This document shows, piece by piece, positions 1 through 8,691 of a stretch of DNA of 64,000 nt; the stretch's first letter is position 1; every line of letters starts with the position of its first letter. Under the pieces are notes generated by a model. That model worked only from the letters and a program-made list of their open reading frames with translations, had not been told where the DNA came from and ran no database searches. The DNA is from DASWJZ01 sp038211615. Its GTDB lineage: Bacteria; Pseudomonadota; Alphaproteobacteria; Rhizobiales; Afifellaceae. The translations under genes were made by a program, and so were the position numbers. The stretch lies in assembly GCA_038211615.1 (NCBI GenBank), contig JBBQVL010000008.1, positions 1-64,000 on the forward strand, in the 5' to 3' direction.

Positions 1-330
1 CGCGCCGTGCTGCGCCGCACCGTCGGGCAGCTCGCGCCGGTGCTGACCTCGGGAGAGGTGTCGCTCGACGCGCGCCAGATGCGGGTCACGGTGCGCGGCG
101 TTCCGATCGGTGTGTCGCCGCTCGAGTTCCGGCTTCTCTCGTATCTGATGCACCACGCCGGGCGCGTCGTCCCGGCGACGGAGCTTGCGGAGCACCTCTA
201 CGACATGGAGCACGACCGCGATACGAATGCCGTCGAGGTCATCGTGGCGCGGCTGCGCCGCAAGCTTGCGGCCGACATCATCGAGACGCGGCGCGGCTTC
301 GGCTATTTCGTATCCGGCGAGCCGGCATGA
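1..330 (+). CDS. Response regulator, C-terminal part (OmpR/PhoB-type winged helix); 5' end outside window
   Basis: The reading frame is open from base 1, so the receiver domain lies outside the window. What remains is a linker (AVLRRTVGQ) and a complete OmpR/PhoB-type DNA-binding winged helix. Visible hallmarks are the PLEFRLLSYL helix, the recognition region around DRDTNAVEVIVARLRRKL and the final wing GFGYFV. The linker and wing resemble the PhoP/QseB branch of the family. The in-frame GTG at 7 is internal to the linker and should not be taken as the start. The gene overlaps the following histidine kinase by 4 bp (ATGA), so the two form a translationally coupled two-component pair. The signal sensed and the regulated genes cannot be read from the sequence. 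Confidence 0.93.
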   Translation, partial: RAVLRRTVGQLAPVLTSGEVSLDARQMRVTVRGVPIGVSPLEFRLLSYLMHHAGRVVPATELAEHLYDMEHDRDTNAVEVIVARLRRKLAADIIETRRGFGYFVSGEPA

Positions 331-1709
331 GGCCCGGGTCGATCCGGTTCCGGCTGCTTGTCGCGGCCGTGATCGGGGTTGTCTCGGCGCTCGCGGCCGC
401 GGAGTTCGGCCTGAGCTATCTCTTCGAGCGGCATGTCGAACGGCGCGTCGACAGCGAGCTCGAAGTGCATGCGAACCTGATCATCGCCGGCATCACCGTA
501 ACGGGCGACGCGGTGACGATTGCCAATCCGCCGACCGATCCGCGCTTCGACCGGCCGCTGTCGGGCCTCTACTGGCAGGTGGAAGCCGCCGACGGGACTA
601 TTCTCGAACGCTCGCGCTCGCTCTGGGATTCGGCGATCACCGTCGCGGCGAAGTCCGCCGCAACGGGCGAGGCACGGCAGGAATTCATCGGACCGCAGGG
701 CGTGCTGCTCCGCGCCATCGTCCGCGAAGTGCGGATCGCGACGCCGGGCGGCGAGCGGGCGCTGCGCATAACGGTGGCGACCGATCACAGGGAGATTAGT
801 GCGGCTTCCAACGCCTTCGCTGCGGACGCCATCCCGTCGCTGGCGGTGCTTGCGGCGCTTCTGATCGCGGCGTTGTGGTTGCAGGTGTCCGTCGGCCTTG
901 CGCCGCTCGGACGCCTGCGAAAGGCGGTAGCCGATATCGCCAACGGCTCTTCGACGCGCCTCTCCTCGGCGGTGCCGACAGAAATCCAGCCTCTCGTCGC
1001 CGAGATCAACAGCCTGCTTGCGGCGCGCGAGCGCAGCGTTGGAAAGGCGCGCGCGCTCGCCGCCGATCTTGCGCATGGCATGAAGACGCCGCTGCAGGTG
1101 CTCGCCGCGGACGTGCGGACGCTGCGCGAGAGGGGGGAGGTGCTCCTCGCCGACGAGATCGACGCAGTCGCCACCACGCTTCGACGCCATGTGGACCGGC
1201 AGCTGGCGCGCGCCCGCATCGGCGGCGCGGCGGTCGCGGACGCGGCGGAGACGAACCTCGCCGCCGCGGCGAGAAGCGTCGTCGGCGTTCTCGCAAGGAC
1301 GCCGCGCGGTCAGGAGCTGACGTTCAGCGTCGCGATGCCGGAAGACCTTAAGGCGGCGATCGACGAAGCGGATCTCGTGGAGATGCTCGGCAGCCTCGCC
1401 GAGAACGCCAGCCGCTTCGCCGCATCGAGCGTCACGCTGACCGCCCGGGAGCTCCTCAACTCGGTCGAGATCGCCGTGGTGGACGACGGACCGGGAATTC
1501 CCGAGGCGGAACGGGAGATGGTGCTGAAGCGCGGCGTGCGGCTCGACCTGCAGTCCGGCGGCACCGGGCTTGGCCTCGCGATCGTCGCCGAGACGGCGGA
1601 GGCGTATGGCGGCACGTTCTCGCTTGAGGATGCTCTCCCCGGGCTGCGCGCCGTGGTGACCTTGCCGCGGCGGCTGGCGAACCGGGACGCCGCTACGACG
1701 TTGCGGTAG
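327..1709 (+). CDS. Two-component sensor histidine kinase (HAMP, HisKA, HATPase_c)
   Basis: A 460-residue inner-membrane sensor kinase, partner of the response regulator just upstream. The order is: first membrane helix about residues 8-30, a periplasmic sensor of about 135 residues, second helix about 168-190, HAMP linker about 190-245, phospho-acceptor His250 in DLAHGMKTPL, N-box Asn360 in LAENASRFA, G1 box DDGPGIP (386-392) and G2 box GTGLGLAIV (412-420). All catalytic boxes are intact. The periplasmic domain has no motif I recognise. The family phosphorylates its regulator in response to envelope or ionic signals; the ligand here is unknown. Its 3' end overlaps the convergent ligase-like gene by 17 bp. 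Confidence 0.95.
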   Translation: MRPGSIRFRLLVAAVIGVVSALAAAEFGLSYLFERHVERRVDSELEVHANLIIAGITVTGDAVTIANPPTDPRFDRPLSGLYWQVEAADGTILERSRSLWDSAITVAAKSAATGEARQEFIGPQGVLLRAIVREVRIATPGGERALRITVATDHREISAASNAFAADAIPSLAVLAALLIAALWLQVSVGLAPLGRLRKAVADIANGSSTRLSSAVPTEIQPLVAEINSLLAARERSVGKARALAADLAHGMKTPLQVLAADVRTLRERGEVLLADEIDAVATTLRRHVDRQLARARIGGAAVADAAETNLAAAARSVVGVLARTPRGQELTFSVAMPEDLKAAIDEADLVEMLGSLAENASRFAASSVTLTARELLNSVEIAVVDDGPGIPEAEREMVLKRGVRLDLQSGGTGLGLAIVAETAEAYGGTFSLEDALPGLRAVVTLPRRLANRDAATTLR

Positions 1710-2964
1710 GCGCTGCGGTTCGAGGTCGGAGCCACGCAGCGAGGCGGGTCTGCCCGGCGGCGCGGTCGGCGGCGATGGCGCCCCAGAGGATGCCGAAGAG
1801 CAGGTAGACGTGTCGCCAGTGGTCGATGTCGATGACCGTCGCCATCAGGATGTGGCCGAGGAAGACGATGTAGGCGACCTGCGTCACCCCCTGCAGCGGA
1901 CTGGTCCGGAACACCAGCGGGAACGCGGCGGCGAGCGTCCAGATCACCAGCGAGAAATACGCGCCGAAGCCGAGCCAGCCGTAGCTGGTCAAGGTCTTCA
2001 GCCAGATGTCGTGCTCATCCTCGCCAAAGGTGCGGCCGAACTCGATCGCCCCGATGCCGAGCGGATGGTCGAGCATCATGTTGAAGCCGATCGCGTGGCG
2101 CTGGAAGCGGCCGAGGTGACCGGAATCGTAGTTCTGCTCGAGTTGCGCGCGATCCTCGAAGAGTTTCGAGACGGCGGGAATCGTGAGCGCCGCGCCGACG
2201 AAGATCGCGATGACGACGGTCCCGACGATCCCGAGCGCCACAAAGCGTGCGCGCGCCTTGGCGCTCTGCGCGGTTGCGAAGAGGAGCAGGCCGGTCAGGA
2301 GCGTCGCGATAACGCTGAGCCCCCATGTTGCACGCGAGAAGGATAGGAAGATTCCAACGAACACCACCAGGGCGAGGAGGCCAGAGACGAACGCTTCGCC
2401 AAGGGGCCGCGTCAGCGCGCGGCGCACCAGCATCACGAACGGGAAGATCAGGAACGGGCCGAACACGTTCGGGTCCTGGAACCCGCCGGTGGCGCGGCCG
2501 AACTTCACGAAGAGGTCGCCGGTCAGCCCGATATAGCCGAGCACACCGAGGAGCGTCGTCATCAGCGCCGCTGCGATCCAGGCGCTGACGATGGTGTCGA
2601 TCCGCCCCGGCTTCTCCGCGATCAGGCAGGCGAAGAAGCATGCGCTGAAGGCGAGGAAGGCTGTGACTGCGTAGTAGACAGGCTGGGTGGAGAAATTCCT
2701 CGCCTGCGTCGACGCCATGAGACCGCCAGCGAGGAAGAGAAGCATCAACACGAAGAGCGGTCCGCAGGCGCGCGGGATCGGCGTGCCGGAGAGCATCCAG
2801 ACCGGAATGAGCAAAGCCAGGAAGAGATCGTAGGGGGCGGGCTCGAAGACGACGAAGCCGCCGAGGAATATCGCCAGCCACAGCAGGCCCGCCGCGATCG
2901 CCCTGGCGGGGATCCCGGTCGGCCGCGCCGCGAGATGCTCCGGGGCGACCGAGGCGAAGGTCAA
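1693..2964 (-). CDS. O-antigen ligase / Wzy-type polymerase-like membrane protein
   Basis: A 423-residue protein with about ten hydrophobic helices, typical of the Wzy_C/O-antigen ligase superfamily. These proteins polymerise or transfer undecaprenyl-linked glycans on the periplasmic face. The large periplasmic loop near residues 265-310 carries the family-like HPLGIGAIEFG segment. The start is TTG at 2964, overlapping the stop of the upstream sugar transferase as TTGA, so translation is probably coupled. Given the neighbouring sugar transferase, export lipoprotein and co-polymerase, it most likely acts as the repeat-unit polymerase of this locus. Sequence alone cannot separate a Wzy polymerase from a WaaL-type ligase. 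Confidence 0.85.
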   Translation of the reverse strand: MTFASVAPEHLAARPTGIPARAIAAGLLWLAIFLGGFVVFEPAPYDLFLALLIPVWMLSGTPIPRACGPLFVLMLLFLAGGLMASTQARNFSTQPVYYAVTAFLAFSACFFACLIAEKPGRIDTIVSAWIAAALMTTLLGVLGYIGLTGDLFVKFGRATGGFQDPNVFGPFLIFPFVMLVRRALTRPLGEAFVSGLLALVVFVGIFLSFSRATWGLSVIATLLTGLLLFATAQSAKARARFVALGIVGTVVIAIFVGAALTIPAVSKLFEDRAQLEQNYDSGHLGRFQRHAIGFNMMLDHPLGIGAIEFGRTFGEDEHDIWLKTLTSYGWLGFGAYFSLVIWTLAAAFPLVFRTSPLQGVTQVAYIVFLGHILMATVIDIDHWRHVYLLFGILWGAIAADRAAGQTRLAAWLRPRTAAPTATS

Positions 2965-4493
2965 AAGGCGTTCTCCGTGTTCAGCAGCCGGAACGGCGTG
3001 AGCATGAGAATGTAGAGGTCGAACATGACCGACCAGTTCTCGATGTAGAAGAGGTCGTGCTCGACGCGCCGCTCGAGCTTCTCCTTCGTGTCGGTCTCGC
3101 CGCGCCAGCCGTTGACCTGCGCCCAGCCGGTGATGCCGGGGCTGACGCGATGCCGGGCGAAGTAGCCGTCGACGACCTGCTCGTAGAGCCGATCGGCGGC
3201 CTTCGCCTGCAGCGCGTGCGGGCGCGGGCCGACGAGCGAGAGGTTGCCCTTCACCGCGACGTTGATGAGCTGCGGCAGCTCATCGAGGCTGGTCTTGCGG
3301 ATGAACGCCCCGACACGCGTGATGCGCGGATCGTTGCGGGTGGCGAGCTTGGCGGCGTTCTGGTCCGTCTGGTTCGCGTACATCGAGCGGAACTTGAAGA
3401 CCTCGATCAGCTCGTTGTTGAAGCCGTAGCGCTTCTGCCGGAAGAGCACCGGGCCGGGGCTGTCGAGCCTGATGGCGAGCGCCACGCCGAGCATCACCGG
3501 CGCGAGGAGCACGAGCAGGATCGCGCCGACGATGCGGTCGAAGCACGATTTCGCCACGCGGTCCCAGTCGGCGATCGGCTTGTCGTAGAGGTCGAGGAAG
3601 GGAACCGTGCCGACATAGGAATAGGAGCGCGGCCGGAAGCGCAGCCGGCTCGATCCCGCCGAGAGGCGGATGTCGACTGGGAGGACCCAGAGCGTCTTCA
3701 TGAGCTGGATGAGGCGGTTCTCGGCGGCCATCGGCAATGCGACGATCAGCATGTCGACTTCCGCCTGCCGGCCGAACTCCAGCAACTCGTCGATGCGCCC
3801 GAGGCGCGGCAAGCCTTCGGCCATCGCGGGGACGCGGTCGCTGGAGCGGTCGTCGAAGATGCCGCAGATGCGGATGTCGTTGGTGGGCTCGTCGCGGAGC
3901 GCCCGGATGAGCGCGACCGCCTCCGGGCCGCCTCCGACCAGCACCGCGCGGCGCTCCAGGATACCCGCCTTGCGCCAGCTCGCCACCATCCGGCCGACCA
4001 GCATGCGGAGCGCCACCAGCACCGCGATGCCGCCGAGAAACCAGATCGCGAGCCAGACCCGTGAAAAGGAATCGCCCATCTTCAGGAAGAAGAGGACCAG
4101 CGTGAAGCCGCCGAACAGTCCGGCCCAGACGGCAGCGCCGCGGCTGACCTTGACCAGCGTGCGGCGGTAGTCGCCGATGGCATAGCCATGGATCGAGCCG
4201 ATCAGGATTACGGTCGCCGCCGGCAACAGCAGCGAAGCGATCCAGTAGCCGGCGTTGCCGGCGTCGTTCTGGTCGACGTAGACGGAGAAGATCACGAAGC
4301 TGAGCAGCACGAGGCCGAGAAAATCCGCCAGCCGCGCCAGTCCGGAAAGCATGCCGGGCGTGATGAAGCGGTGCTTGAGGGTGGATGCGACCTGTGCGGC
4401 GGCAACGTTCAGCGGCGTGCGGCCGGCCGGAAGCGCGCGCAGCAGTGCGGCGTCGTTCGCTCCGAAAGGACCGCTGGTATCGGTTATCGCCAT
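2961..4493 (-). CDS. Undecaprenyl-phosphate sugar phosphotransferase (exopolysaccharide initiating transferase)
   Basis: This polyisoprenyl-phosphate hexose-1-phosphate transferase of the WcaJ/PssZ type starts repeat-unit synthesis on the lipid carrier. The N-terminal part has four or five membrane helices, followed by a Rossmann-like domain beginning near LVGGGPEAV. The C-terminal bacterial sugar transferase domain carries the conserved KSCFDRIVGA helix, SPGPVLFRQKRYG, FKFRSM, RKTSLDELPQL, LVGPRPH and SPGITGWAQVNGWRG. The frame extends to a GTG at 4541. ATG at 4493 is preferred because GAGG lies about 6 bases upstream, giving 510 residues, whereas the GTG has no ribosome site. It overlaps the downstream polymerase-like gene by 4 bp and follows the Wza-like gene after about 90 bp. 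Confidence 0.93.
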   Translation of the reverse strand: MAITDTSGPFGANDAALLRALPAGRTPLNVAAAQVASTLKHRFITPGMLSGLARLADFLGLVLLSFVIFSVYVDQNDAGNAGYWIASLLLPAATVILIGSIHGYAIGDYRRTLVKVSRGAAVWAGLFGGFTLVLFFLKMGDSFSRVWLAIWFLGGIAVLVALRMLVGRMVASWRKAGILERRAVLVGGGPEAVALIRALRDEPTNDIRICGIFDDRSSDRVPAMAEGLPRLGRIDELLEFGRQAEVDMLIVALPMAAENRLIQLMKTLWVLPVDIRLSAGSSRLRFRPRSYSYVGTVPFLDLYDKPIADWDRVAKSCFDRIVGAILLVLLAPVMLGVALAIRLDSPGPVLFRQKRYGFNNELIEVFKFRSMYANQTDQNAAKLATRNDPRITRVGAFIRKTSLDELPQLINVAVKGNLSLVGPRPHALQAKAADRLYEQVVDGYFARHRVSPGITGWAQVNGWRGETDTKEKLERRVEHDLFYIENWSVMFDLYILMLTPFRLLNTENAF

Positions 4494-4586
4494 TGCCTCG
4501 GACCGCCTCAAGTCCCCCGCGGAGAGCAGGTGACCCGCCACACCGGCATAATCAATTTTATCCGATCCTTAGGGTTACCGATTTCC

Positions 4587-5162
4587 TTAGAAGAGGCTCT
4601 CGGGAACGTAGATCGTGTCGCCCGGGCGGATGGGCTCGACCACCGGCATGCGCGATTCATAAAGCTTGCCGTTGACCGTGCGGCTGACGCGCACGACGCG
4701 CTTGTTGGCGCGGTCGGTGAAGCCGCCGGCCACCGCCACCGCCATCTCCGCGGTCAGGCCGGGCACGTAGGTGAATTGCCCGGGGCTGCCGACTTCGCCG
4801 AGCACGAAGAACGGCCGGTAGGTGGCGACCTCGACCGTGACATTCGGCTGGCGCAGAAAGCCGGAGGCGAGCTTCGCCTCGACGCGGTGCGACAGCTCGT
4901 CGACGGTGGCTCCGCTCGCCTCGATATCGCCGACGAGGGGCATGGAGATCCGCCCGGACGTATCCACCTCATAGAGATTGGTGAGGCTGGGCTGCTCGTA
5001 GACGACGATTCGGAGCCGGTCCCCGGTACCTAGTACATAGGGGCCCGAGCCGACCGTCGCGGGCTCCGCAAGCGGTGCGCGATCCGTGCAGCCGGCGAGA
5101 ATCGAGGCCCAGCCGGCGACGACAAGCGTGGCGAGAATATTCAAGCGAATCATGGACTTCAC
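4587..5162 (-). CDS. Polysaccharide export lipoprotein (Wza-like)
   Basis: A 191-residue outer-membrane lipoprotein of the Poly_export family. The lipobox is LAGC with Cys25. The mature part begins with the Poly_export domain (YVLGTGDRLRIVVYEQPSLT through PLVGDI) and one SLBB-like soluble domain (FFVLGEVGSPGQFTY). At 191 residues it is much shorter than E. coli Wza (about 380) and lacks the extra ring domains and the C-terminal transmembrane helix region, like many alphaproteobacterial ExoF-type proteins. It should form the periplasmic or outer-membrane exit of the glycan made by its neighbours. It is first in the leftward arm and diverges from the co-polymerase gene across a promoter-like region. 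Confidence 0.92.
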   Translation of the reverse strand: MKSMIRLNILATLVVAGWASILAGCTDRAPLAEPATVGSGPYVLGTGDRLRIVVYEQPSLTNLYEVDTSGRISMPLVGDIEASGATVDELSHRVEAKLASGFLRQPNVTVEVATYRPFFVLGEVGSPGQFTYVPGLTAEMAVAVAGGFTDRANKRVVRVSRTVNGKLYESRMPVVEPIRPGDTIYVPESLF

Positions 5163-5209
5163 CCGGCCGACCGAGATGCGACTCTACGCATCAAATTGCC
5201 GCCTCATGG

Positions 5210-5265
5210 TTAATGCACCGCTAATCCTGCCTAACGATAATTCCGGGGCGTTAACGTCCTCCTAA
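5210..5265. promoter_or_regulatory. Phased TTAA/CTAA array between the two arms of the polysaccharide locus
   Basis: Five TTAA or CTAA tetramers begin at 5210, 5221, 5231, 5251 and 5262, about one helical turn (or two) apart. Two pairs have the exact TTAA-N7-CTAA spacing (5210-5224 and 5251-5265), close to the CtrA consensus TTAA-N7-TTAA. The outermost elements also form an inverted repeat (catggttaa near 5205 against ctaaccatg near 5262). The array occupies the intergenic region shared by the Wza-like and Wzc-like genes. CtrA binding is an inference; another AT-preferring regulator is possible. Confidence 0.45.
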
Positions 5266-5309
5266 CCATGACTCTGTCTAGATTTCCCCGAGGACTGCGG
5301 GAGTCGCGC

Positions 5310-7631
5310 ATGGCGCAAATTGGGGAAACCGAGCTCGATGTCCGTGCCTTGTGGCGCGGCCTTTGGCGCAAGGCATGGCTGATCGGGTTTCTGACGGTTG
5401 CGGCCGCAATCGCCACTTATGTCGGCCTGGGCTTTGTCGATCCGCTCTACACCGCGGATACGAGCATTCTGATCGAGGCGCGCGAATCGCCTCTGACTCG
5501 GCCACCCGGCGATTCCGGCGTTCCGTCTACCGACTTCGATACATCGGCCATCCAGAGCCAGGTGGAGGTCCTGAAGTCGCGCGGGATCGCCGAGGCGGTG
5601 ATCGACAAGCTCGATCTTACCCACCGCGCCGAGTTCGACCCCGCCCGGCGGGCGTCGCTGCTGCGCTCCGTGCTGGTGGCAATCGGCATTGGAGAAAATC
5701 CCACCGATTCGACGATCCGCCAGCGCGTCATGGACAGCTATTTCAGCCATCTCTCCGTCTATCCGCTGCTTCAGTCGCGCGTCATCGGCGTGGAGTTCTC
5801 CGCTTCCGATCCGAAGCTCGCGGCCGAGGTCGCCGAGACTGTCGCGGACTCGTTCGTCGACCTGCAGCAGAGCTCGAAGCGCGAATCCGCCGTCGCTGCG
5901 ACCGAATGGCTGCAGCAGGAGATCGAGCGGCTGCGCGGGAAAGTGGCCGAGGCGGAGCAGGCGGTTGCCGACTACCGGCAGAAGCACGGGCTCTTCGATG
6001 TCGATCAGACCGGCACGGGAACGGCGCCCGGCGCCGACGCGACGAACCTCTCGACGCAGCAGCTTGGCGAGATCAACGCGGAGCTTGCGCGCGCCCGGGC
6101 CGCGCGTGCCGAAGCCGAAGCGCGGTCGCAGCTCGTGGGCCAGCTGCTCACCCAGGGCGGCGCGCCCGACGCGTCGGAGGAAGTCCTGAATTCGCAGCTC
6201 ATCCAGCGACTGCAGGAACGGCAGGGGGCGCTGCGCGCGCAGATCGCCGACCTCTCGACGACGCTGCTTCCGACGCATCCACGCATCCGCGCGCTGCAGG
6301 AACAGCTCGCGAGCCTCGACGGACAGATCCACGACGAGGTCGGCAAGGTTCTCGAATCCCTGAAGACCGCAGCCCTCGTCGCCAAGGCGCGCGAGGAATC
6401 GCTGGTCAAGAGCCTCAACGAAGCGAAGGGCGAAGTCTCCCAGTCGAACGACCAGGGCATCGAGCTACGGGCGCTGCAGCGTGAGGCCGCGGCGCAGCGC
6501 GAGCTGCTCGAATCGTTCCTGACGCGCTACCGCGAGGCCTCCGCGCGCACCGACGCCAACTATCTTCCGGCCGACGCGCGCATCATCTCGCGCGCCGTCG
6601 CGCCGACCCAGCCGTCCTTCCCGAAGAAGACGATGCTGACGGTGGCTGCGGCGATCGCCATGCTGCTCCTTTCCTCGGCCATCGTGCTGCTGTCGGAGTT
6701 CATGTCGGGCCGGGCTTTCCGCGTCATCGGCGCGGGCATGTCGGACGGCGATGCGAAGCCGCTGCAGCCGGCGGAAGTGGCGGCCGGCGACGACGATGTC
6801 AGGATTGTGCCGGCCTCCGGAGAGCCGATGGGGCATGCAGAGCCCGAGCTCGAAGCAGAATTGGAACCGGAACCCGAGTCAGGGCCAGAGCTGGATCGCG
6901 ACCCGACCGGCGCGTCCGACATGGCGCTCGCGACCGAGCTGCTCGACCAGACGCCGCCTGCGACCTCTGAAAGCGAGCGGCTAGCGGACGAGGAGCCGGA
7001 GCCGCTGCCGGAGCCCGTTGCCGCCGCGCCGGAGCCCGTTGCGGTCGAGCCGGAAGCGCCCAAGACAGGCACCGCGGGACTGGCGGAAATCCTCACCAAT
7101 TCATCGGTGCGGCTGGCGTTGTTCGCGGGCGCGGAAGGTGGGGAGGGCGCAGCCAAGATCGCCTTCGCCGCGGCGCGGCATGCCGCCAAGCAGAAGGTGC
7201 GTTGCGTCCTTGTCGACGTCGGAGGCGTTGCCTCTGACGTGCTTGGACATGAGCGCCCGGGCCTCGGGGATCTCCTCATGGGCGAAGCTGCCTTCGGCGA
7301 GGTCATCCAGCGCGACGACACGGCTCGTGTCCACGTCATCCCGCTCGGCTCGCTCACGAAGGACACGCCGATGCAGCGCATGCGGCTCGTCATCGGCGCG
7401 CTGACCCATACCTACGACCGGGTGATCATCGTCGCGGACAAGGTGGAAGACTGGCCGGACGAATACATCCGTCCGGACATCGCGGCGATTGTCTGCGGTC
7501 CGGAGACGACGGAGTCGCTGCGCACCGAGCTCTATGACTTCGTGCTGGCGCGCGGCGCGCACAGCGCGATCATCGTGCGCTACACCAGCGACTTCGATCT
7601 CGGCGATCAGGAAGAAAGCGCGGCGGCCTGA
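5310..7631 (+). CDS. Wzc-like polysaccharide co-polymerase with degenerate ATPase/kinase domain
   Basis: A 773-residue chain-length determinant of the GumC/ExoP/Wzc family. The start at 5310 is chosen over ATG 5268 because GGGAG lies 8 bases upstream. A first membrane helix lies near residues 20-42, then a Wzz domain and a long periplasmic coiled coil (about 190-400), then a Pro-containing segment (PTQPSFPKK) before the second helix (about 440-465). A Pro/Glu-rich linker (about 510-595) leads to a cytosolic CpsD-like fold. There the Walker A position reads GAEGGEGAAK (607-616) instead of GxxxGEGK[ST], Walker A' is VLVDVGG, and no C-terminal tyrosine cluster is present. Kinase activity is therefore doubtful. 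It probably sets chain length together with the Wza-like and polymerase-like proteins. Confidence 0.9.
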   Translation: MAQIGETELDVRALWRGLWRKAWLIGFLTVAAAIATYVGLGFVDPLYTADTSILIEARESPLTRPPGDSGVPSTDFDTSAIQSQVEVLKSRGIAEAVIDKLDLTHRAEFDPARRASLLRSVLVAIGIGENPTDSTIRQRVMDSYFSHLSVYPLLQSRVIGVEFSASDPKLAAEVAETVADSFVDLQQSSKRESAVAATEWLQQEIERLRGKVAEAEQAVADYRQKHGLFDVDQTGTGTAPGADATNLSTQQLGEINAELARARAARAEAEARSQLVGQLLTQGGAPDASEEVLNSQLIQRLQERQGALRAQIADLSTTLLPTHPRIRALQEQLASLDGQIHDEVGKVLESLKTAALVAKAREESLVKSLNEAKGEVSQSNDQGIELRALQREAAAQRELLESFLTRYREASARTDANYLPADARIISRAVAPTQPSFPKKTMLTVAAAIAMLLLSSAIVLLSEFMSGRAFRVIGAGMSDGDAKPLQPAEVAAGDDDVRIVPASGEPMGHAEPELEAELEPEPESGPELDRDPTGASDMALATELLDQTPPATSESERLADEEPEPLPEPVAAAPEPVAVEPEAPKTGTAGLAEILTNSSVRLALFAGAEGGEGAAKIAFAAARHAAKQKVRCVLVDVGGVASDVLGHERPGLGDLLMGEAAFGEVIQRDDTARVHVIPLGSLTKDTPMQRMRLVIGALTHTYDRVIIVADKVEDWPDEYIRPDIAAIVCGPETTESLRTELYDFVLARGAHSAIIVRYTSDFDLGDQEESAAA

Positions 7632-7653
7632 GTATCCAGCTTGTGCCGGCTCC

Positions 7654-8691
7654 ATGCACCGCCACGCCCTGATCCGCGCCGCCCTCGAGGCGCTTTCGCT
7701 TACGGGCGCGCCGTTCTGGCTGCCGAAGGCGGCTGACGCGTCGGGCTTCGTCGTCACGCTTCATCATGTGCGACCGGACAGGGGCGTGGCCTTTGACCCG
7801 AACGGCCTGCTCTCGATCACGCCCGACTTCCTCGACCGTTTCCTCGGGCACTTCATAAAGCGGGGATGGCGCTTCGTGCCGGTCGAGGAGATCGTGCCGG
7901 ACTCTCGCCGCGCACCCGATCCGCGGCGGATCGCGGTGACCCTCGACGACGGCTATCGCAACAACGCCGAGCATGCCCTGCCGGTGTTCCGCAAACACGG
8001 CGTGCCGTTCACGATCTACGTCTGCCCCGGCTTCTCCGACCGGACTGCCGAACTCTGGTGGGAGGCGCTGGAGCGGATCATCGCCGGCGCGGAGTCCTTC
8101 GCACCGCCCGGCGACGGAGTCTCCACGCGTGTTCCGACACGGACGCCGGCGGAAAAGCTCGCCATGTTCAACGCCTGGCGGACATGGCTGATCACTGACG
8201 TTGATGAAACCCGGCAGCGCGTGACTATCCGCGCGCTCGCGGGCGCTCAGGGGCTGGATCTTGCCAGGCTTGCCGCCGAACTGGTGATGGACTGGCGGGA
8301 GCTCCGCACCATCGCGGCCGATCCGCTCTGCTCCATCGGCGCGCACACGATGACGCACGCGTCCCTCGCGCGGCTGCCGGCGGACGCCGCGCTGCGGGAG
8401 ATCAAGGAGAGCGTGGACAGGATCGCCGCGGAGATCGGCACGCGCCCGCGGAGCATTGCGTTTCCATACGGCGGCCTGCGAGCGGCCGGGCTGCGCGAAG
8501 CGAAACTCGCGGAGCAGGCGGGACTCGCCGCTTCGTTCACGACGCGGCCGGGCTACATGCCCTCCAACGGGTGGTCGCACGGGCTGCCGAGAGTGTCTGT
8601 CAACGGCTTCTTCCAGCACGCGCGGTTCTACGATGTGCTCCTGACGTCGGGGCTCTGGAGGCTCCGGAACCAGGTGATGAAAATGCGCTAA
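7654..8691 (+). CDS. Polysaccharide deacetylase (NodB homology domain)
   Basis: A 345-residue carbohydrate esterase family 4 protein. The metal and catalytic motifs are visible: TLDDGYRNN, where the second Asp should bind metal, HTMTHASL supplying the two His, and the later strand SIAFPYGG. These enzymes remove N-acetyl (or O-acetyl) groups from glycans. The ATG at 7654 is the sensible start; the frame extends upstream only as an overlap with the previous gene. It lies 22 bp after the co-polymerase in the same operon, so the exported polysaccharide probably contains acetylated amino sugars that are partly deacetylated, as HfsH does for the Caulobacter holdfast. No signal peptide is obvious, suggesting cytoplasmic action. 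Confidence 0.92.
   Translation: MHRHALIRAALEALSLTGAPFWLPKAADASGFVVTLHHVRPDRGVAFDPNGLLSITPDFLDRFLGHFIKRGWRFVPVEEIVPDSRRAPDPRRIAVTLDDGYRNNAEHALPVFRKHGVPFTIYVCPGFSDRTAELWWEALERIIAGAESFAPPGDGVSTRVPTRTPAEKLAMFNAWRTWLITDVDETRQRVTIRALAGAQGLDLARLAAELVMDWRELRTIAADPLCSIGAHTMTHASLARLPADAALREIKESVDRIAAEIGTRPRSIAFPYGGLRAAGLREAKLAEQAGLAASFTTRPGYMPSNGWSHGLPRVSVNGFFQHARFYDVLLTSGLWRLRNQVMKMR

Noticed and set aside
5268..5309. ATG 5268 as start of the Wzc-like gene
   Set aside because: It abuts the TTAA/CTAA array and lacks a ribosome site; ATG 5310 has GGGAG and a normal N-terminus.
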